Source of the DNA: Collinsella sp. AM34-10
GTDB taxonomy: Bacteria > Actinomycetota > Coriobacteriia > Coriobacteriales > Coriobacteriaceae
Assembly: GCF_003469185.1 (NCBI RefSeq)
Contig: NZ_QSIL01000003.1
Span: forward strand, 124,001 to 188,000
Reading direction: 5' to 3'
DNA: 64,000 nt
The notes under the pieces are model-generated. The model ran no database searches and was not told the origin of the DNA. It worked only from the letters and a program-made list of their open reading frames with translations. Shown one piece after another: positions 7,679 through 17,104 of this stretch; the first letter of the stretch is position 1; each line of letters begins with the position of its first letter. The position numbers and the translations under genes were made by a program.

Positions 7679-7734
7679 GTGTAAGTGTCAAAGATGGCCG
7701 GGTGTAAATGCGCCCGTTGGAGGAAAGGGAAGTC

Positions 7735-9135
7735 ATGGACTACCGTAAATCAGCCCAAGAGGTGCTCGACAACATCGGCGGCGCCGGCAACGTCGTTTCG
7801 GCTGCGCACTGCGCCACGCGCCTGCGCCTGGTGATTGCCGACAACGCCAAGGTCGACAAGGAAGCCCTCGAGAATATCGACGGCGCTAAGGGCGTCTTTG
7901 AGGCCCAGGGCCAGCTGCAGATTATTTTTGGCACCGGCACCGTCAACAAGGTCTACGAGGAGTTCATCGCGCTCAGTGGCGTTGAGGCTGCTACCAAGGC
8001 CGAGGTCAAGGAGGCCGCGGCGCAGCAGCAGAACATCTTTATGCGTGCCATTAAGGTGCTCGGCGACGTCTTTGTCCCCATCATCCCCGCCATCGTGGCT
8101 TCGGGCCTGCTGCTGGGCATTATGAGCGCCCTCAACTTTATGGCCTCCAACGGCTTTATCGCGCTCGACACCAATAACTTTATCTATAAGATCGCCGACC
8201 TGGTCTCGGGAACGTCCTTTGGCATTCTGCAGATCCTGATCGGCTACTCCGCCGCCAAGGCCTTTGGCGCCAACCCGTACCTGGGTGCCGTCGTCGGCGG
8301 TGCGTTCATCAACTCCTCGCTGCAGAGCGCTTACACGGTTGCCTCCGAGGGCGTTCAGACCATGGTCACCGTCATCCCCGGCGTGTACAGCTTTGAGTGG
8401 GTCGGCTATCAGGGCCACGTGATCCCCATCGTTATCGCCTGCGCCATTCTGGCCTTCCTCGAGAAGCGCCTGCACAAGATCGTTCCCGAGATGTTCGACC
8501 TCTTTGTGACCCCGCTCGTCTCGGTGTTCGTGACCGTGCTCGTGACGCTCGTTGCCGTCGGCCCGATCTTTGTCTGGGCCGAGAACGCCATCCTTGGTCT
8601 GATCCAGGCCCTGCTGACCCTGCCCTTCGGCATCGGTTCCTTTATCGTCGGCCTGTTCTATGCCCCCACGGTCGTTACCGGTATCCACCAGATGTACACC
8701 GCCATCGACCTGGGTCAGCTCGCCCAGTACGGCGTGACCTACTGGCTGCCCATCGCCAGCGCCGCCAACATCGCCCAGGGTGGCGCCGCACTTGCCGTTG
8801 CCTTTAAGACCCGCGATGCCAAGATCAAGGGCCTGGCGCTTCCTTCGGCTCTGTCCGCCTTCATGGGCATTACCGAGCCTGCCATCTTTGGTGTGAACCT
8901 GCGCTTCTTTAAGCCCTTCATCGCCGGTTGCATCGGCGGTGGCTGCGGCGCCCTGGTCTGCGCGCTCACCTCGCTGGCCGCCTCCGGCACGGGCGTTACC
9001 GGTATCTTCGGCATCCTGCTGTGCCTGGCCCAGCCCGTGCAGTACGCGATCATGTTTGCGGTCGCCGCGCTGGTTTCCTTTGCCGTCTCGTTTGTCCTGT
9101 ACAAGGACGAGCCCAAGGCTTCCGAGCAGGCCTAA
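7735..9135 (+). CDS. scrA: PTS sucrose-specific EIIBC component
   Basis: ATG 7735 follows a strong GGAGG. Residues 1-90 are a glucose-family EIIB domain with phosphorylated Cys26 in HCATRLRL. From about residue 105 there is a polytopic EIIC domain with roughly ten membrane segments and the GITEP motif (substrate-binding loop) in the last third. No EIIA domain is attached, so phosphate must come from a separate glucose-type EIIA. The 466-residue length is normal for sucrose/trehalose EIIBC. The adjacent GH32 enzyme, acting on sucrose-6-phosphate, argues for sucrose rather than trehalose. It imports and phosphorylates sucrose at the inner membrane. Confidence 0.9.
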   Translation: MDYRKSAQEVLDNIGGAGNVVSAAHCATRLRLVIADNAKVDKEALENIDGAKGVFEAQGQLQIIFGTGTVNKVYEEFIALSGVEAATKAEVKEAAAQQQNIFMRAIKVLGDVFVPIIPAIVASGLLLGIMSALNFMASNGFIALDTNNFIYKIADLVSGTSFGILQILIGYSAAKAFGANPYLGAVVGGAFINSSLQSAYTVASEGVQTMVTVIPGVYSFEWVGYQGHVIPIVIACAILAFLEKRLHKIVPEMFDLFVTPLVSVFVTVLVTLVAVGPIFVWAENAILGLIQALLTLPFGIGSFIVGLFYAPTVVTGIHQMYTAIDLGQLAQYGVTYWLPIASAANIAQGGAALAVAFKTRDAKIKGLALPSALSAFMGITEPAIFGVNLRFFKPFIAGCIGGGCGALVCALTSLAASGTGVTGIFGILLCLAQPVQYAIMFAVAALVSFAVSFVLYKDEPKASEQA

Positions 9136-9154
9136 GAGTTTTTGATTGAGGGGT

Positions 9155-9179
9155 GCCCGCGGGTTGTATGCTCGCGGGC
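9155..9179 (+). terminator. Intercistronic hairpin between scrA and scrB
   Basis: GCCCGCG (9155-9161) pairs with CGCGGGC (9173-9179) and is followed by GTTTCCC rather than a full U-run. It is likely a weak terminator or mRNA-stability hairpin that lowers expression of the hydrolase relative to the permease. Confidence 0.4.
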
Positions 9180-9241
9180 GTTTCCCGTATCTGGTGCCGA
9201 TCTCTGGCGCCTTGTTACTTTCGATCCGTTAGGACTTTGAT

Positions 9242-10780
9242 ATGTCTAATGCCCTTGGTCGCGACCTTGCAAAGCTGGTCGCCGCTGTTGACGCCGCCGC
9301 CTCTGAGTGCGGTCATGGCGCGTATGGCCAGCGCTTCCACATTATGCCGCCGGCGGGTTGGCTTAACGACCCCAACGGTCTTTGCCAAGCGTGCGGCGTG
9401 TTCCACGCTTATTTTCAATATGCGCCGTTTGATGTCGAGGGCGGCGTTAAGGTCTGGGGTCATGCGACGAGCCGCGACCTTATGACGTGGGACTACGTTG
9501 GCGCCCCGCTGCTGCCCGACGAGCCGTTCGATTGCCACGGTGTGTATTCGGGCTCCGCGCTTGCCGAGGACGGTCGCATTCGCGTGCTGTATACAGGCAA
9601 TGTGAAGCTATCCGATGCGGACGGGACGTACGACTACGTCAATACCGGCCGTCGTGCCGATACTGTTTACGTCGAGAGCGTTGATGGCCTTGCCGGTCGG
9701 GAGTTCAGCCAAAAGCGCGTGGTACTGGCGTCCGATGATTATCCCGAGGATTTGACCTGTCATGTGCGCGATCCCAAAGTGTGGCGTGACGCGGACGGGC
9801 GTTATCGTATGGTGCTGGGCGCCCGTCGTCGCGTGGATGGGCCGCATGTCGATAGTCGATTTTGCGCTATGCACGGCGAGGGTGCCGGGCGCGATGTGGG
9901 CGAGATCTTGGTGTATGGCTCGGCCGACATGTTGAGCTGGGAGCTCGAGAGCCGTGTGTCTACGCCCGAGCGTTTTGGCTTCATGTGGGAGTGCCCAGGT
10001 TATATTGAGCTCGATGCGAATGGCGATACCGCTGCATTTTTGTCGTTCTCGCCCCAGGGCCTTGAGGGCGGTCGTTGGGACCGCGGCAATGTGTATGCCG
10101 CTGGCTACATGCCTGTATCGGGCGACATTACGGGTGGTGACGGTGCCTATGAGCTGGGCGAGTTCCGCCTGTGGGACGCCGGTTTTGACTTCTATGCGCC
10201 GCAGGAGTTTACGTCCGAGGACGGTCGCCACATTTTGATCGGCTGGATGGGCATGCCCGATGAGCCGACCTATGGCAACGATCCCACTGTGGTGTGCGGC
10301 TGGCAGCACTGCATGACGGTGCCGCGTGAGCTTACAGCCGGTGACGGCGGCGTGGTGCTGCAGCAGCCGGCGCGCGAGATCGAGCGCCATTATGCCTCGG
10401 TGCGTGTGGGGGAGGGCTCGTTGGAGGTTGCCGGCGATACCTGCTTTGACGTTGTTGTTGACGGTGTCGATGGCGCGTTCACCGCAACCGTTGATGGCGA
10501 GCTGAAACTGGCGTTTATGCCCGCCGAGGGCGAACTGCCCGCGCGCTTTGAGATGCGATTTACCGATGAAGGTCGCGCTTCTGCCGGCTGCGGTCGTACC
10601 GTGCGCTGGGAGCCCGTCGACGAGGTTCGTAACGTGCGCATTGTCGGCGATGTCTCGTCGGTCGAGGTGTTTGTGAACGATGGCGCGCTCGTGTTTTCGA
10701 CGCGCATCTATCCCGAGGCCTATGGCGTGACCGTTGACGCCCCGGGTGCGAGCGTGAACTATCACATGCTCAACATCTAG
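9242..10780 (+). CDS. scrB: GH32 sucrose-6-phosphate hydrolase
   Basis: This 512-residue protein is a glycoside hydrolase family 32 enzyme. WLNDPNG (40-46) holds the nucleophile Asp43, RDPKVW about residue 176 the transition-state aspartate, and WECPG about residue 249 the acid/base glutamate. A five-bladed beta-propeller is followed by the family's C-terminal beta-sandwich (from about residue 375; VSSVEVFVNDG near the end). There is no signal peptide, so it acts in the cytoplasm on sucrose-6-phosphate delivered by the PTS permease, giving glucose-6-phosphate and fructose. It forms one operon with the upstream permease and ends before a strong terminator. Confidence 0.92.
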   Translation: MSNALGRDLAKLVAAVDAAASECGHGAYGQRFHIMPPAGWLNDPNGLCQACGVFHAYFQYAPFDVEGGVKVWGHATSRDLMTWDYVGAPLLPDEPFDCHGVYSGSALAEDGRIRVLYTGNVKLSDADGTYDYVNTGRRADTVYVESVDGLAGREFSQKRVVLASDDYPEDLTCHVRDPKVWRDADGRYRMVLGARRRVDGPHVDSRFCAMHGEGAGRDVGEILVYGSADMLSWELESRVSTPERFGFMWECPGYIELDANGDTAAFLSFSPQGLEGGRWDRGNVYAAGYMPVSGDITGGDGAYELGEFRLWDAGFDFYAPQEFTSEDGRHILIGWMGMPDEPTYGNDPTVVCGWQHCMTVPRELTAGDGGVVLQQPAREIERHYASVRVGEGSLEVAGDTCFDVVVDGVDGAFTATVDGELKLAFMPAEGELPARFEMRFTDEGRASAGCGRTVRWEPVDEVRNVRIVGDVSSVEVFVNDGALVFSTRIYPEAYGVTVDAPGASVNYHMLNI

Positions 10781-10817
10781 GCGATTCGTCGCATATCGGC
10801 GCTATACTGCAGCCGTT

Positions 10818-10854
10818 ACCCACGATGCGGGGAACACCCGCATCGTGGGTTTTT
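10818..10854 (+). terminator. Terminator of the sucrose operon
   Basis: A perfect 14-bp stem (10818-10831 with 10837-10850), a 5-nt loop and TTTT at 10850-10854. The first possible start of the next gene lies inside its U-run, which argues against the most upstream start for that gene. Confidence 0.92.
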
Positions 10855-10876
10855 GCTTATGAAGGGACGGTGCCGC

Positions 10877-11869
10877 GTGGATGTACAGCAGCTAGAAGAG
10901 GCCTGGGCTTTGAGGTCCAGTGCGCGCGAGGCGGGTCTTGTTGCGGCCCCGCATGTGCCGGCGGCGCTGTCGCTGCTGGGTATTGTGCGTCCCGGTGACC
11001 GTCTGGTGGCCTTTGCGGATGACTTTGCCGATGCGTTTGCGCACGGCTTTGAAGGCTGTGATGTTGTGCTTGTGGACCCGCCGTCGGTTGCGGCGTTTAC
11101 TGCCGCGTCCGAGGATTTTGATGCTTCGTTTGATGCCGAGGGGCCGCACCTGTGGTGGTTTGTGAACTCTATCGGCGGATTTGGTCTGCGCGTGCCCGAC
11201 CTTCGCGCTCTGGGTCGCGCGGCTCGTGAAGCCCGCGCGCTGCTTGTTGTGGACAACACCGTGGCGTCGGCTTTTGGCTGCGATCCGCTGCGGCTGGGTG
11301 CTGTGCTGTCGCTCGAGGCGCTCGACCGCGTGTGCGCCGGTGATGCTTCACGCAAGTTGGTTGCCGTATCGGTTGCGCGCTCGCAGCTCAAGCGCCATCG
11401 TGTGGATGCTGCTGCCGAGTGCGCGTATACCCTGCTTGAGGGGTGCGGCTCGTCGGCGCTCGACCTTTCTACCGAGGAGGCCGACGTGCTGGAGCGCGGG
11501 CTTTCCTCGTTTAACACCCGCATGCAAGCGCATTTCGACCGCGCCCGTGCGCTGACCGAGTATCTGGCCGCCAACGAGATGGTGCGCAACGTGTGCTATC
11601 CCGGGCTGAACTCGCATCCCGACCATGCGGTTGCAACGGGAATCCTCGAGCATGGTTTTGGCCCGGCAGTTGAGTTTGACCTTATCAAGCTTAGCGCAGG
11701 AGAGCTGTTCGACGCTTTGCCGGGGGAGTTTCGCACATCGCCTGCCGGCGGCGCAACGACGCGTCTTTCGGCCCCACGCGGCAAGCAGGGGAGCACCATC
11801 CGCCTCTTCGCCGGTACCGACAACCCACTGGTTGTAGCGTCAACCCTAGACAACGCCCTTCGCAACTAG
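10877..11869 (+). CDS. Cys/Met-metabolism PLP-type protein, catalytic lysine apparently replaced
   Basis: The fold signature is of trans-sulfuration enzymes (cystathionine gamma-synthase family): LLVVDNTVAS for the PLP-aspartate strand, and YPGLNSHPDHAVA and GEFRTSPAGG in the C-terminal half. In the family the strand after VDNT reads GADIVVHSATKY, whose lysine forms the Schiff base with PLP. Here the aligned stretch is GAVLSLEALDRV, so arginine appears to replace lysine. The protein also lacks the usual N-terminal segment. It may be a pseudoenzyme or a regulatory paralogue. GTG 10877 is chosen for its AGGGA site eight bases upstream; ATG 10859 overlaps a terminator. The alignment is by eye. 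Confidence 0.65.
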   Translation: MDVQQLEEAWALRSSAREAGLVAAPHVPAALSLLGIVRPGDRLVAFADDFADAFAHGFEGCDVVLVDPPSVAAFTAASEDFDASFDAEGPHLWWFVNSIGGFGLRVPDLRALGRAAREARALLVVDNTVASAFGCDPLRLGAVLSLEALDRVCAGDASRKLVAVSVARSQLKRHRVDAAAECAYTLLEGCGSSALDLSTEEADVLERGLSSFNTRMQAHFDRARALTEYLAANEMVRNVCYPGLNSHPDHAVATGILEHGFGPAVEFDLIKLSAGELFDALPGEFRTSPAGGATTRLSAPRGKQGSTIRLFAGTDNPLVVASTLDNALRN

Positions 11870-11887
11870 CTAAATCATCCTCAACTC

Positions 11888-11962
11888 CATAAGTTGCGGT
11901 GAAATAGGGATTGATTTACGGCTTTATCGGCATAAACAGTCCCTATTTCACCGCAACTTATG
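11888..11962. repeat. Perfect 23-bp inverted repeat (palindromic element)
   Basis: Arms at 11888-11910 and 11940-11962 are perfectly complementary over 23 bp, with a 29-nt loop. There is no U-run on either side, and it lies between convergent genes. It looks like a dispersed palindromic element rather than a simple terminator, though it may also stop transcripts from both sides. Confidence 0.75.
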
Positions 11963-12003
11963 AGAAGGGGTTGTGCAGCTAAAAAAGCCCCGTCCCAAAT
12001 TAG

Positions 12004-12357
12004 CTACTTTTTGATGCTGGCGATGAGGTCGTTGGCTTTGGTGGCGATGACGTTGTTGATCTCGCTCTGCAACGTCTCGTAGACTTCGATGGCTCGCTCG
12101 CCGGCGGGGGTGAGCGTGGATCCGCGGGCGCCGTCGCGCTCGATGAGTTTGCATCCCAGCTGGCCTTCGGCTTCGTTCACAATGCGCCAGGCCTTGGAAT
12201 ACGCCATGCCCATGCTCTTGGCGGCACGGTTGAGTGAGTGCTCGCGGGCGATACCTTGCAGCAGCAAGACGCAGCCGTGGCCGAAGACGCCCGGCAGATC
12301 CTTGTCGCACGCTTGAATGACCAGCTTTGCTGTCGTCTTGTACTTCATACGCTCCAC
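12004..12357 (-). CDS. ModE-like winged-helix DNA-binding protein (short form)
   Basis: This 117-residue protein matches the N-terminal DNA-binding domain of ModE: a LysR-like winged helix with SLNRAAKSMGMAYSKAWRIVNEAE and the wing GCKLIERDGARGSTLTPAG. The C-terminal molybdate-binding (molbindin) domains of full ModE are absent, so the input signal is unknown. The start is GTG 12357, with ATG 12348 as an alternative. It is divergent from guaB, with about 180 bp between them. Short ModE-like proteins are common in anaerobes, often near molybdoenzyme genes, but none is seen here. Confidence 0.8.
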   Translation of the reverse strand: MERMKYKTTAKLVIQACDKDLPGVFGHGCVLLLQGIAREHSLNRAAKSMGMAYSKAWRIVNEAEGQLGCKLIERDGARGSTLTPAGERAIEVYETLQSEINNVIATKANDLIASIKK

Positions 12358-12471
12358 GTCTCCCCGCTAAAGTGTTTGCTGGGCAAACGCAATGCCAGCG
12401 TCAAACCCTCGTGTGCTCTTCTTAAATCATGCATTGTAGCAGTCAAAGTGCGTTAAGATACTTCCCCAGTA

Positions 12472-12483
12472 TTGGGCGCCCAA
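12472..12483. promoter_or_regulatory. 12-bp palindrome upstream of guaB
   Basis: TTGGGCGCCCAA is a perfect palindrome between the divergent ModE-like gene and guaB. It could be an operator for either gene; no other support. Confidence 0.3.
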
Positions 12484-12541
12484 GGTTGGGCTGGGTCCTA
12501 CGAGGCCTGCAGCCGACCGGTCGCATGGAAAAAGGAGAAAC

Positions 12542-14053
12542 ATGGCTACGTTCTTTCCCGGTGAGTCCCACACGTTTTCGGAGTATCTGCTGGTCCCTGG
12601 TTACTCGTCCTCGCAGTGCATCCCCAACAACGTCTCTCTTAAGACGCCGCTAACCCGCTTTAAGCGCGGTGAGAAGCCGGCAATCACCCTGAACATCCCC
12701 ATGGTTTCCGCCATCATGCAGTCCGTCTCGGGCGTCGACATGGGTGTCGCGCTCGCTACCGAGGGTGGCCTGTCCTTCATTTACGGTTCCCAGAGCGCCG
12801 AGTCCGAGGCCGCTATGGTCAAGGCCGTCAAGGATCACAAGGCTGGCTTCGTTCAGTCCGATTCCACGCTGACCCCCGACATGACCATGGAGCAGGTCAT
12901 CGAGCTCAAGGAGAAGACCGGTCATTCCACCATGCCGGTTACCGACGACGGCACTCCCAAGGGTAAGCTCCTGGGCATCGTCACCAGCCGTGACTATCGC
13001 CCCAGCCGCGATGACCACCAGACGAAGGTCTCCGAGTTCATGACCCCGCGTGAGCAGCTCATCGTAGGCGACAAAAACATCAGCCTCAAGGTTGCCAACG
13101 ACGTCATCTGGGACAACAAGCTCAACGCTCTGCCCATCGTCGACGACAATGATCACCTCATGGGCATCGTCTTCCGCAAGGACTACGACAGCCACAAGAC
13201 CAACCCCAACGAGCTGCTCGACGGCGACAAGCGCTACATGGTCGGCGCCGGTATCAACACCCGCGACTATGCCGAGCGCGTGCCGCTGCTCATCGAGGCC
13301 GGCGCTGATGTCCTGTGCATCGACTCTTCCGAGGGCTTCAGCGAGTGGCAGAAGCGCACCATCGAGTGGATCCGCGCCAACTACGGCGAGGATGTCAAGG
13401 TCGGTGCCGGTAACGTCGTCGACGCCGAGGGCTTCCGCTTCTTGGCCGACTGCGGTGCCGACTTCATCAAGGTCGGTATCGGCGGCGGTTCCATCTGCAT
13501 CACCCGCGAAACCAAGGGCATCGGCCGTGGCCAGGCCACCGCGCTGATCGACGTCTGCCGCGCTCGCGACGAGTACTACGAGGAGACCGGCGTCTACGTA
13601 CCCGTGTGCTCCGACGGCGGCATCGTCTACGACTACCACATGACGCTCGCCCTTGCCATGGGTGCCGACTTTATGATGCTGGGCCGCTACTTCGCCCGCT
13701 TTGACGAGAGCCCGACCGAGCGCGTCAACGTCAACGGCCAGTACATGAAGGAGTACTGGGGCGAGGGTTCTGCGCGTGCCCGCAACTGGCAGCGCTACGA
13801 CCTGGGCGGCGCCGCGAAGCTCAGCTTCGTCGAGGGTGTCGACTCCTACGTTCCCTATGCCGGCTCCCTCAAGGACGGCGTGGGCGGCACGCTCTACAAG
13901 GTCAAGTCCACGATGTGCAACTGCGGTGCCCTCTCGATTCCCGAGCTCCAGGAAAAGGCACGCCTGACCCTGGTAAGCTCGACCTCAATCGTCGAAGGCG
14001 GCGCCCACGACGTTGTCGTGAAGGATTCTCAGCAGAGCGTTTCCTATCGATAA
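12542..14053 (+). CDS. guaB: IMP dehydrogenase
   Basis: The enzyme converts IMP to XMP with NAD+, the committed step of GMP synthesis. The 503-residue protein has the TIM barrel split by a CBS-domain pair (about residues 105-225; [12 protein letters not shown] and GIVFRKDY). The catalytic loop [12 protein letters not shown] carries the active cysteine, and the flap region with LGRYFARF follows. ATG 12542 is preceded by AAAGGAG. It is monocistronic, followed by structured repeats and a terminator. Confidence 0.93.
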   Translation: MATFFPGESHTFSEYLLVPGYSSSQCIPNNVSLKTPLTRFKRGEKPAITLNIPMVSAIMQSVSGVDMGVALATEGGLSFIYGSQSAESEAAMVKAVKDHKAGFVQSDSTLTPDMTMEQVIELKEKTGHSTMPVTDDGTPKGKLLGIVTSRDYRPSRDDHQTKVSEFMTPREQLIVGDKNISLKVANDVIWDNKLNALPIVDDNDHLMGIVFRKDYDSHKTNPNELLDGDKRYMVGAGINTRDYAERVPLLIEAGADVLCIDSSEGFSEWQKRTIEWIRANYGEDVKVGAGNVVDAEGFRFLADCGADFIKVGIGGGSICITRETKGIGRGQATALIDVCRARDEYYEETGVYVPVCSDGGIVYDYHMTLALAMGADFMMLGRYFARFDESPTERVNVNGQYMKEYWGEGSARARNWQRYDLGGAAKLSFVEGVDSYVPYAGSLKDGVGGTLYKVKSTMCNCGALSIPELQEKARLTLVSSTSIVEGGAHDVVVKDSQQSVSYR

Positions 14054-14058
14054 GCGGC

Positions 14059-14152
14059 TTTCCCAAGAACCGCACCTTGCCGTCCAAACCGTCGCTCGCG
14101 TACCAAAGTACGCGTCGCTCCTCTTTCACGGCAATCTGCGGCACTTGGAAAA
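14059..14152. repeat. Large imperfect hairpin downstream of guaB
   Basis: Arms at about 14059-14083 and 14127-14151 are complementary with a few mismatches. The centre is a perfect inverted repeat GCGTAC/GTACGC (14098-14103, 14108-14113) around a CAAA loop. The roughly 94-nt element has no coding potential. It may be a mobile palindromic unit or a 3' stability structure. Confidence 0.6.
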
Positions 14153-14213
14153 CCCGACCATATTTGGGCGGGTAACAATTAGCGGTTGATTCACAACCAC
14201 GTTATTTAGATAA

Positions 14214-14250
14214 AGCGAGATGCCTGCAAGTCGCAGGCATCTCGCTTGTC
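14214..14250 (+). terminator. Terminator-like hairpin between guaB and leuS
   Basis: A 14-bp perfect stem (14214-14227 with 14233-14246) and 5-nt loop, followed by a short TTGTC rather than a full U-run. It probably ends the guaB transcript. Confidence 0.7.
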
Positions 14251-14281
14251 GTATTTGCTATCATCAGTCAAGTTAACCTTA

Positions 14282-14400
14282 GGGTCGGTCGGCTTGGCTT
14301 TGTTCGCTACAAGTTCCGCACGCAAAGAAGAGCACTAAATGTGCTCTTCGTCTTGCGCAGGACTGTTCGCAGTAGCGAATAAAGCCAAGCCGACCGACCC
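14282..14400. repeat. 119-bp palindromic element upstream of leuS
   Basis: The 29-base arms 14282-14310 and 14372-14400 pair at all positions with a single G-U. Pairing continues inward through an imperfect zone to GAAGAGCAC/GTGCTCTTC (14327-14335, 14341-14349) around TAAAT. The stem ends 23 nt before the leuS ATG, so it either forms a leader structure or is an inserted palindromic repeat. It lacks T-box landmarks. Confidence 0.75.
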
Positions 14401-14423
14401 CAGCTAAGATTAAAGGAGCTGAT

Positions 14424-17000
14424 ATGTGCGATTGCACAGATCATAAGGACGAGATCCCTGCCTACGACGCGCAGGCCATTGAGTCCAAGTGGATGAAGGC
14501 CTGGGAGGACTCCAACCTCTTTGCCGTCGACACCGACGACAGCAAGCCCAAAAAGTATGTGCTCGAGATGTTCCCGTATCCGTCGGGCGACCTGCACATG
14601 GGCCACGCGCGCAACTATACCATCGGCGATGCCATGGCCCGTCAGGCCCGCATGCGCGGCTTTGACGTGCTGCATCCCATCGGCTTTGACGCCTTTGGCC
14701 TGCCCGCCGAGAACGCCGCCATCAAGCACAACACGCAGGCTGCCGCCTGGACGTACAAGAACATGGACCAGGCGCTCGCCACGATGAAGCGCATGGGCTT
14801 CTCCTACGATCTGGATCGCATGGTCAAGACCTGCAGCCCCGACTACTACCGCTGGGGTCAGTGGATCTTTGAGAAGATGTGGGAAAAGGGCCTGGTCTAC
14901 CGCAAGAAGAACCCGGTCAACTGGTGCCCCAACTGCAAGACCGTTCTGGCCAACGAGCAGGTCACCGAGGGTAAGTGCTGGCGCTGCGGCACCGAGCCCG
15001 AGAAGCGCGACCTTGAGCAGTGGTACTTCAAGATTACCGAGTACTCCCAGGAGCTGCTCGACGACCTGGAGAAGCTCCCCGGCTGGCCCGAGCGCGTCAA
15101 GCAGATGCAGGCCAACTGGATCGGTCGCTCCGAGGGCGCCGAGGTTGACTTTACCCTGTGCGACCAGGATGGCGAGCCCATCGAGGGCGACGAGGGCAAG
15201 ATCACCGTCTTCACCACGCGTGCCGATACGCTCTTTGGCGTGTCCTTCTTCGTCCTGGCTCCCGAGTACGCTCGTCTGCACGAGCTCGTCGAGGGCACGG
15301 AGTACGAGGAGGCCGTCACCAAGATCGTCGAGGACTCTAAGCATATCTCTGCAGTCGAGCGTGCCCAGGGCACCCTCGAGAAGCACGGCGCCTTTACCGG
15401 CCGCTACGTGGTAAACCCCGTCAACGGCGAGAAGGTCCCCGTGTGGGTTGCCGATTATGTCGTTGCCGACTACGGTACCGGCGCCGTCATGGCCGTTCCC
15501 TGCGGCGACCAGCGCGACTTTGAGTTTGCCCGCAAGTACGACCTGCCGATCGTGCCGATCATCCTGGACGATGACGACCGCGCTGCCGTCGAGGCCAGCG
15601 GCGAGACCATCGATACCTTCCATGCCGAGACCGTCGACTGGGACTGCGCCCACGCTGCCGAGGGCACGCTCGTCCAGTCCGGCAAGTACACCGGCATGCG
15701 CGGCGGCAAGCACTCCGAGGGCGAGGCAGCCATCGTGGCCGACCTCGAGGCCATGGGCTGCGGTCGTCGCAAGGTCGAGTTCCGTCTGCGCGACTGGCTC
15801 ATCAGCCGCCAGCGTTATTGGGGCAACCCCATCCCGGCCATCCACTGCGAGCACTGCGGCATTGTACCCGTGCCCGAGGACCAGCTGCCGGTGACGCTGC
15901 CGGAGAACCTGGACCTGGGCGCCGGCGAGACCCTCGCCGAGTGCAAGGACTTCTACGAGACCACCTGCCCGGTTTGCGGTCGCCCGGCCAAGCGCGAGAC
16001 CGATACCATGGACACCTTCACCTGCTCCAGCTGGTATTACCTGCGCTACACCGACCCGCATAACACCGAGCTGCCCTTCTCCCGCGAGGCGGCCGACCGT
16101 TGGATGCCCGTCGATAACTACATCGGTGGCATCGAGCACGCCATTTTGCACCTGCTCTACAGCCGTTTCTTTACCAAGGCGCTGCGCGACCTGGGCCTGC
16201 TGAGCGTGGACGAGCCCTTTACCAACCTGCTGTGCCAGGGCATGGTCAAGGACGAGAACGGCGACACCATGTCCAAGTCCAAGGGCAACGTCGTGCCCCC
16301 GAGCTCGGTTATCGAGCCCTACGGCGCCGACACCATGCGTCTGGCGATTTTGTTTATTGCCCCGCCCGAGAAGGACTTCGACTGGGATCCCAAGGCCGTC
16401 GAGGGCGCCAACCGCTTTATCAAGCGCGCCTGGCGTATCGTGTGGCAGCTTGTCCAGTCGGGTGACGCCAACGTGGCCTTCGACAAGTCCGTGCTCGACG
16501 AGACCGCGATGAAGCTCTACCGCGAGCGTCACCGCACCATTGCCAAGTGCACCGAGGACTTTGATCGCGGCCAGTTCAACACCGCGATCTCGGCCGTCAT
16601 GGAGCTCGTCAACGCGGCGAGCTCCTACCTCAACGGCACCGAGGGTGCTGACCGCGACAAGGCCCTGTGCTACGGCGTGGCTAAGGACATCGTGAGCGTC
16701 CTGGCGCCCATCTGCCCGTTCTGGGCCGACGAGCTGTGGCACGAGGCACTTGGCTGCGAGGGCAACGCCTACACCGCCGCCTGGCCCGACTTCGACCTGG
16801 CCGAGTCCATCGAGGACACGGTGCAGATCGTCGTCCAGGTGCTCGGCAAGGTCCGTGGCCGCATTGACGTGGCCCGCGATGCCTCCAACGAGGAAATGCA
16901 GGCTGCCGCCGAGGCTGCTGTCGCCAAGTGGACCGAGGGCAAGACGGTCGTCAAGGCCATCTGCGTGCCCGGCAAGCTGGTCAACCTGGTGGTCAAGTAA
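14424..17000 (+). CDS. leuS: Leucyl-tRNA synthetase
   Basis: This class I synthetase charges tRNA-Leu. The 858-residue product shows the HIGH motif as HMGH in [12 protein letters not shown] near residue 53 and a KMSKS motif as [10 protein letters not shown] near residue 615. A zinc module CPNC...CWRC lies at about 169-192, and a CP1 editing domain (TTRADTLFG) checks for mischarged amino acids. The C-terminal anticodon-binding and tail domains are present. AAGGAG precedes ATG 14424. It stands alone between a large palindromic leader and a strong terminator. Confidence 0.96.
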   Translation: MCDCTDHKDEIPAYDAQAIESKWMKAWEDSNLFAVDTDDSKPKKYVLEMFPYPSGDLHMGHARNYTIGDAMARQARMRGFDVLHPIGFDAFGLPAENAAIKHNTQAAAWTYKNMDQALATMKRMGFSYDLDRMVKTCSPDYYRWGQWIFEKMWEKGLVYRKKNPVNWCPNCKTVLANEQVTEGKCWRCGTEPEKRDLEQWYFKITEYSQELLDDLEKLPGWPERVKQMQANWIGRSEGAEVDFTLCDQDGEPIEGDEGKITVFTTRADTLFGVSFFVLAPEYARLHELVEGTEYEEAVTKIVEDSKHISAVERAQGTLEKHGAFTGRYVVNPVNGEKVPVWVADYVVADYGTGAVMAVPCGDQRDFEFARKYDLPIVPIILDDDDRAAVEASGETIDTFHAETVDWDCAHAAEGTLVQSGKYTGMRGGKHSEGEAAIVADLEAMGCGRRKVEFRLRDWLISRQRYWGNPIPAIHCEHCGIVPVPEDQLPVTLPENLDLGAGETLAECKDFYETTCPVCGRPAKRETDTMDTFTCSSWYYLRYTDPHNTELPFSREAADRWMPVDNYIGGIEHAILHLLYSRFFTKALRDLGLLSVDEPFTNLLCQGMVKDENGDTMSKSKGNVVPPSSVIEPYGADTMRLAILFIAPPEKDFDWDPKAVEGANRFIKRAWRIVWQLVQSGDANVAFDKSVLDETAMKLYRERHRTIAKCTEDFDRGQFNTAISAVMELVNAASSYLNGTEGADRDKALCYGVAKDIVSVLAPICPFWADELWHEALGCEGNAYTAAWPDFDLAESIEDTVQIVVQVLGKVRGRIDVARDASNEEMQAAAEAAVAKWTEGKTVVKAICVPGKLVNLVVK

Positions 17001-17030
17001 GCACTGCGAGCATAACTGACGCGTAAAAGA

Positions 17031-17064
17031 CGAGGGGCGATCCAGTTGGGTCGTCCCTCGTTTT
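17031..17064 (+). terminator. leuS terminator
   Basis: A 13-bp stem with two G-U pairs (17031-17043 with 17048-17060), an AGTT loop and TTTT. Confidence 0.88.
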
Positions 17065-17104
17065 GCGCTGTGTGTCCTGTTTGGCTGGTGCCTAGCGCCA
17101 CCCT

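Noticed and set aside
14282..14423. Possible T-box or leucine leader before leuS
   Set aside because: There is no TGGGTGG-type T-box sequence, no specifier loop and no leucine-rich leader peptide; only a long palindrome.
14307..16742. 811-codon open frame antisense to leuS
   Set aside because: It mirrors a strongly supported gene; its composition (Val/Gly/Leu/His/Asp-rich) is the usual antisense shadow of GC-rich coding sequence.
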